Assembly: GCA_023409435.1 (NCBI GenBank)
Contig: JAEYHP010000140.1
Coordinates: forward strand, 1-16,040
Source: Bacillota bacterium
GTDB taxonomy: Bacteria; Bacillota; Clostridia; Christensenellales; CAG-138
Reading direction: 5' to 3'
Length of the DNA: 16,040 nucleotides
Positions 13,746 through 16,040 of this stretch are shown in pieces. Under the pieces are notes generated by a model. That model made no database searches. It worked only from the letters and a program-made list of their open reading frames with translations, and was not told the origin of the DNA. How positions within the stretch are numbered: position 1 is the first letter of the stretch; each line of letters opens with the position of its first letter. The position numbers and the translations under genes are program-made.

Positions 13746-14501
13746 ATGAAAATTGCGATCGTCACAGGTGGAAGTAATGGCATTGGAAAAGCGACCGCGC
13801 TTGAGCTTGGCAAACGCGGAATTAGCGTCATTCTCACATACAATTCCTATAAGGATAGGGCAGAAGCTGTCGTTATGGAAATTGAGAAGAATAAAGGAGT
13901 TCGCGCTATAGCACTGAAGTTGGATCTGACTCAAATATCAACCTTCGAAGGTTTCGTTCTAGAAATAAAAAAGAACCTCAAAGAAATTTGGAACAGAACG
14001 ACTTTTGATTACTTAGTCAATAATGGCGGTATTGGCGGGCCAATGATGTTCACTGAGATGAGCGAAGAGTACTTCGATAAGATTCTTAATACAAACTTCA
14101 AAGGTCCTGTTTTTTTAACACAACACCTCGTCCGATTCATGGATGATGCTGGAGCTATCGTCAATACCACAAGCACATCCAAGAGCCAATCATCTCCAGG
14201 GTACTCCGCCTACGGCCCGCTAAAAGCAGCGTTGTCATCCTGGACCCGTTATATTGCCAAAGAGCTTGCACCGCGCAAAATTCGGGTCAACGCAGTTTCT
14301 CCCGGTCCTACGCGCAGTAATTTTGGCGATGGAGCATTCGATAAACACCCTGAATTTATTCAACCGCTGGCAGATCAATCTGTATTTGGCAGAATCGGCC
14401 AACCTGAAGATCTTGCGAAGGTCATTGTAAACCTATTGTCCGATGATTTCGGCTGGGTTACAGCCCAAGACATTGAAGTGTCTGGCGGATACATGCTTTA
14501 A
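13746..14501 (+). CDS. Short-chain dehydrogenase/reductase (classical SDR)
   Basis: 251 aa, starting at ATG 13746 with AAGGAGG five bases upstream. Classical SDR features in order: nucleotide-binding TGGSNGIG (7-14), a NNGG variant of the NNAG motif (92-95), N117 of the tetrad, S143 in the TTSTS segment, and Y156-x3-K160. NAVSPGPTRS follows and the usual C-terminal VSGGYML ends the protein. The length is normal for the family. The enzyme probably uses NAD(P)H to reduce or oxidise a small carbonyl or alcohol; the sequence does not show the substrate. It is divergent from the AraC-type regulator, which likely controls it. Base composition is lower in GC than the neighbouring operons. The gene pair lies between two attachment-like repeats. 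Confidence 0.93.
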   Translation: MKIAIVTGGSNGIGKATALELGKRGISVILTYNSYKDRAEAVVMEIEKNKGVRAIALKLDLTQISTFEGFVLEIKKNLKEIWNRTTFDYLVNNGGIGGPMMFTEMSEEYFDKILNTNFKGPVFLTQHLVRFMDDAGAIVNTTSTSKSQSSPGYSAYGPLKAALSSWTRYIAKELAPRKIRVNAVSPGPTRSNFGDGAFDKHPEFIQPLADQSVFGRIGQPEDLAKVIVNLLSDDFGWVTAQDIEVSGGYML

Positions 14502-14599
14502 GAATATCAGGTTATATTCCCCATGCCACAAATCGCTCAAATCTCCCAAAACAGAAAATAGTAATGCGTGTGCATGCTCTATGATCTTTGGGGAATTTG

Positions 14600-14650
14600 T
14601 TAAAATAAAAAGAACATCTACGAAGCAACTAAGTAACTTCGCAGATGTTC
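14600..14650 (-). terminator. Terminator following the right methyltransferase-tail remnant
   Basis: GAACATCT plus CGAAG (14612-14625) pair with CTTCG plus AGATGTTC (14637-14650), interrupted by one mismatch. The minus strand continues TTTTTATTTT. This strong minus-strand terminator lies 15 bases past the TAA at 14666-14668. Confidence 0.85.
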
Positions 14651-14665
14651 GCTATTTAGTAGACG

Positions 14666-14736
14666 TTATATTTTCTCCAACCGCACCACCGTCTCTACAT
14701 GCCTTGAGGATACAAAAAAGATGCCGGACCCCTCTG
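14666..14736 (-). pseudogene. C-terminal remnant of an RlmD/TrmA-type methyltransferase (right copy)
   Basis: The minus strand reads SSRHVETVVRLEKI followed by TAA at 14666-14668 and a strong terminator. HVETVVxL is the usual end of RlmD/RumA proteins. Upstream codons do not resemble the catalytic domain, so only the tail remains. Together with the left copy it suggests integration or excision events at the 3' end of an rlmD gene. Confidence 0.5.
14690..14725. repeat. Right attachment-like direct repeat
   Basis: CGTCTCTACATGCCTTGAG (14690-14708), then an A-rich stretch and GATGCC (14720-14725), match the left copy at 12555-12591 in the same orientation. The most conserved part covers the HVET codons of the methyltransferase tail. 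Confidence 0.6.
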
Positions 14737-14788
14737 GTATCCCCTTAGCGGCAGGAGTATATTGGAACATGGACTTTGTTGATGATCT

Positions 14789-14814
14789 AAGGGCATCTCA
14801 TTTGAGATACCCTT
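14789..14814 (-). terminator. Hairpin, possible minus-strand terminator
   Basis: AAGGG-c-ATCTC (14789-14799) and GAGAT-a-CCCTT (14804-14814) pair around ATTT. The single mismatch becomes a U-G wobble in minus-strand RNA, so the structure is better in that orientation. No long T-run follows. It lies 15 bp past the stop of the remnant ORF described next. Confidence 0.45.
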
Positions 14815-14829
14815 TGGCTATTCAATTCA

Positions 14830-14982
14830 CTACATACTCTGAGTGAAATCGGTGAGTCCTTTACGCTGTTGCTTAACACCTTTCTGCAGTTCCAGCGCTT
14901 TCATCCATGTTTTCTCCGTTTCATACCGGAGGAATTCATAGGGGGAATTCGAATCTTCCGTTTCGTCATGCGTCCACCACCG
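14830..14982 (-). pseudogene. Coding-like 3' remnant of unknown gene
   Basis: An open stretch of 50 codons on the minus strand ends at TAG 14830-14832 and has no start codon near its upstream end (a stop lies at 14983-14985). The peptide looks like a genuine charged C-terminus: THDETEDSNSPYEFLRYETE, then KTWMKALELQKGVKQQRK. I do not recognise the family. It lies in the gene-poor stretch between the AraC/SDR cassette and the deaminase gene, together with an inverted repeat (TTTAACGGG 15040-15048 / CCCGTTAAA 15089-15097). Confidence 0.3.
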
Positions 14983-15128
14983 TCATCTCCAGCATACGTA
15001 AATGAAAAAGCGAATGCTACCGGAATATTGGACACTTTTTTTAACGGGATGTCTATTACCGGCGAAAGCCCAGCGGCTTGTGCAGTCCCCCGTTAAACAG
15101 ATCTGCCGAAAGCAATGGCAAAGCCCGC

Positions 15129-15668
15129 CTATTTGCTCCAATAACCCCTGTGAAGCTTCAGAAATTCCTCCTCCAGTTCCGGATAAGGTCCTGCGATCTC
15201 GAGCGGCTTCTGCCCGCATGCGATTACCGCGCGGCAGGGCAGGTCAAGCGTTGGGTTGCGCGGGTCGTCGCCTGTGACATGAAGTAGCTCCGACTCCCGG
15301 CATACATACAAAAGCCTGCCGAGATTCCCCCAATACATCGCGCCCGTGCACATCGCGCAGGGCTCGCAGCAGCTGTACATGGCAAGCTCACGCATCTGCT
15401 CTTTCGTATACCTCTGCGACGCATACCGCATCAGCAGCGTTTCGGCGTGCGCCGTGCAATCTCCGTTCCCGCTCACCTCAAAGTTGCCCTGCTCCATCAG
15501 GATATTGCCTTCCCGGTCCGCAAGCAGGCAGCCGAAAGGATGATCTCCACGCGCCTTTGCCTCGGCTGCGATCTCTATGCTGCGCCTGAGCAGCGCCGTT
15601 TCAAACGCCTTGAGTTCTGCCAAAGAATGCTGCCGCTCTTCAAATACGATTCGTTTCTCAATCATCAT
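15129..15668 (-). CDS. Cytidine/deoxycytidylate deaminase-family protein, probable guanine/nucleoside deaminase
   Basis: 179 aa from ATG 15666-15668, which overlaps the stop of the upstream 2Fe-2S gene (ATGA). A further upstream in-frame ATG lies inside that gene and is not used here. The zinc-dependent deaminase signature is complete: H74-A-E76 (CTAHAE) with proton-shuttling Glu, and PCAMC with C104 and C107. The GDHPFGCLLAD segment (41-51) is typical of nucleoside/guanine deaminases and TadA relatives. The unusual doublet CCEPC precedes the zinc cysteines. Overlap with a xanthine-dehydrogenase-type subunit suggests guanine-to-xanthine conversion feeding that enzyme, rather than tRNA editing. 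The substrate is inferred. Confidence 0.87.
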   Translation of the reverse strand: MMIEKRIVFEERQHSLAELKAFETALLRRSIEIAAEAKARGDHPFGCLLADREGNILMEQGNFEVSGNGDCTAHAETLLMRYASQRYTKEQMRELAMYSCCEPCAMCTGAMYWGNLGRLLYVCRESELLHVTGDDPRNPTLDLPCRAVIACGQKPLEIAGPYPELEEEFLKLHRGYWSK

Positions 15669-16040
15669 AGTTCCGTTTGCTCCAAAGAAAGTATTGCGTC
15701 CACGATTGCCTGATAGCCGGTGCACCTGCACAGATTGCCGGAAATGGCGCGCCGTATCTCAAACTCGGTGGGGCGCTTGTTTTTGTTGAGCAGTGCCTGT
15801 GCGGACATCAGCATGCCGGGCGAACAAAAGCCGCACTGTATGGCGCCATGGCTGATAAACGCCTGCTGCAATTTAGAGAGCATGCCGTCCTTTGCAAGCC
15901 CCTCTATCGTCAGAATATGCTTGCCCTGTGCCTGCTACAGGCAGGCGTTCACGCTTTCTCCGTCTACAAGTACCGTGCAGGCGCCGCAGTCGCCCTCCCC
16001 ACAGCCTTCCTTGGTACCTGTTAAGTGCAGGATTTCCCGC
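15665..16040 (-). pseudogene. Xanthine dehydrogenase-type 2Fe-2S subunit, interrupted by amber codon; 5' end outside window
   Basis: Reading from the right edge, the frame contains both 2Fe-2S motifs: KEGCGEGDCGACTVLVDG and a later cysteine in NAC, then IQCGFCSPGM and NLCRCTGY. It ends at TGA 15665-15667. An in-frame TAG at 15935-15937 falls just after NACL. Relatives have about four residues and then a conserved Gln at this place, so roughly three codons also seem missing. Both observations could come from one 9-bp deletion that made the TAG. The downstream part could restart at ATG 15881-15883 but would lack the first cluster. It forms an overlapping pair with the deaminase gene. It is a pseudogene unless the TAG is a sequencing error or is read through. 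Confidence 0.8.

Noticed and set aside
12555..14725. Complete integrative element between the two repeats
   Set aside because: No integrase, recombinase, relaxase or excisionase gene lies between them; only a cassette or remnant can be claimed.
15935..15937. TAG as pyrrolysine or other recoding in the 2Fe-2S subunit
   Set aside because: The position is not catalytic, neighbouring residues appear deleted, and no recoding machinery or signal is visible; a mutation is simpler.
1..16040. CRISPR array, tRNA or rRNA genes, insertion sequences
   Set aside because: No regularly spaced identical repeats, no cloverleaf or rRNA-like sequence and no transposase frame with terminal repeats were seen on either strand.

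Overview
The window looks like chromosome from an anaerobic member of the Bacillota, most likely class Clostridia. The evidence is strong AGGAGG-type ribosome binding sites, sigma-A-like promoters, a YesM/YesN-type two-component pair, a Med/BMP-type lipoprotein transporter and two xanthine-dehydrogenase-type 2Fe-2S proteins. No RNA gene, CRISPR array, transposase or integrase gene was found.

Left part (1-9531, all minus strand, read right to left). A YesM-type sensor kinase (7789-9531) and a YesN-type AraC-family response regulator (7046-7792) overlap by 4 bp. They are followed by a four-gene BMP-family ABC importer: lipoprotein (5789-6829), double ATPase (4182-5702) and two permeases (3115-4185, 2198-3118). 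The ATPase and permease genes overlap by 4 bp, and the operon ends at a strong terminator (2149-2178). Next comes a decayed minus-strand gene (about 1782-2146), then an unusual nucleotidyltransferase-like/ModE-type HTH fusion (545-1474), then the 5' end of a molybdenum hydroxylase of the xanthine dehydrogenase type (1-418, running off the window). Together these suggest sensing, import and oxidation of purines or related N-heterocycles.

Right end (15129-16040, minus strand). A second xanthine-dehydrogenase-type 2Fe-2S subunit carries an in-frame amber codon. A nucleoside/guanine-deaminase-like gene overlaps its end. This is again purine metabolism, so 9.6-15.1 kb looks like accessory DNA lying inside or beside a purine locus.

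Middle part (about 9.6-15.1 kb). (i) A plus-strand operon (10125-12005) encodes a PadR regulator, a membrane protein with an N-terminal HAAS/DUF1700-like region, and a second membrane protein. The two membrane proteins share eight copies (2+6) of a very regular ~51-residue two-helix repeat, G-x11-N-x8-W-(x9)-[W]-W-P. The operon has a near-consensus promoter followed by two perfect GATAG-N4-CTATC palindromes. This is the best candidate for an undescribed system. (ii) A divergent AraC-type regulator / SDR oxidoreductase pair (12642-14501) is flanked by two related minus-strand remnants. Both resemble the C-terminal tail of a TrmA/RlmD-type methyltransferase (RHVET...), each followed by a hairpin, as expected for scars of site-specific integration at the 3' end of rlmD/rumA. 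The regions between these modules hold decayed ORFs, palindromes and terminators.
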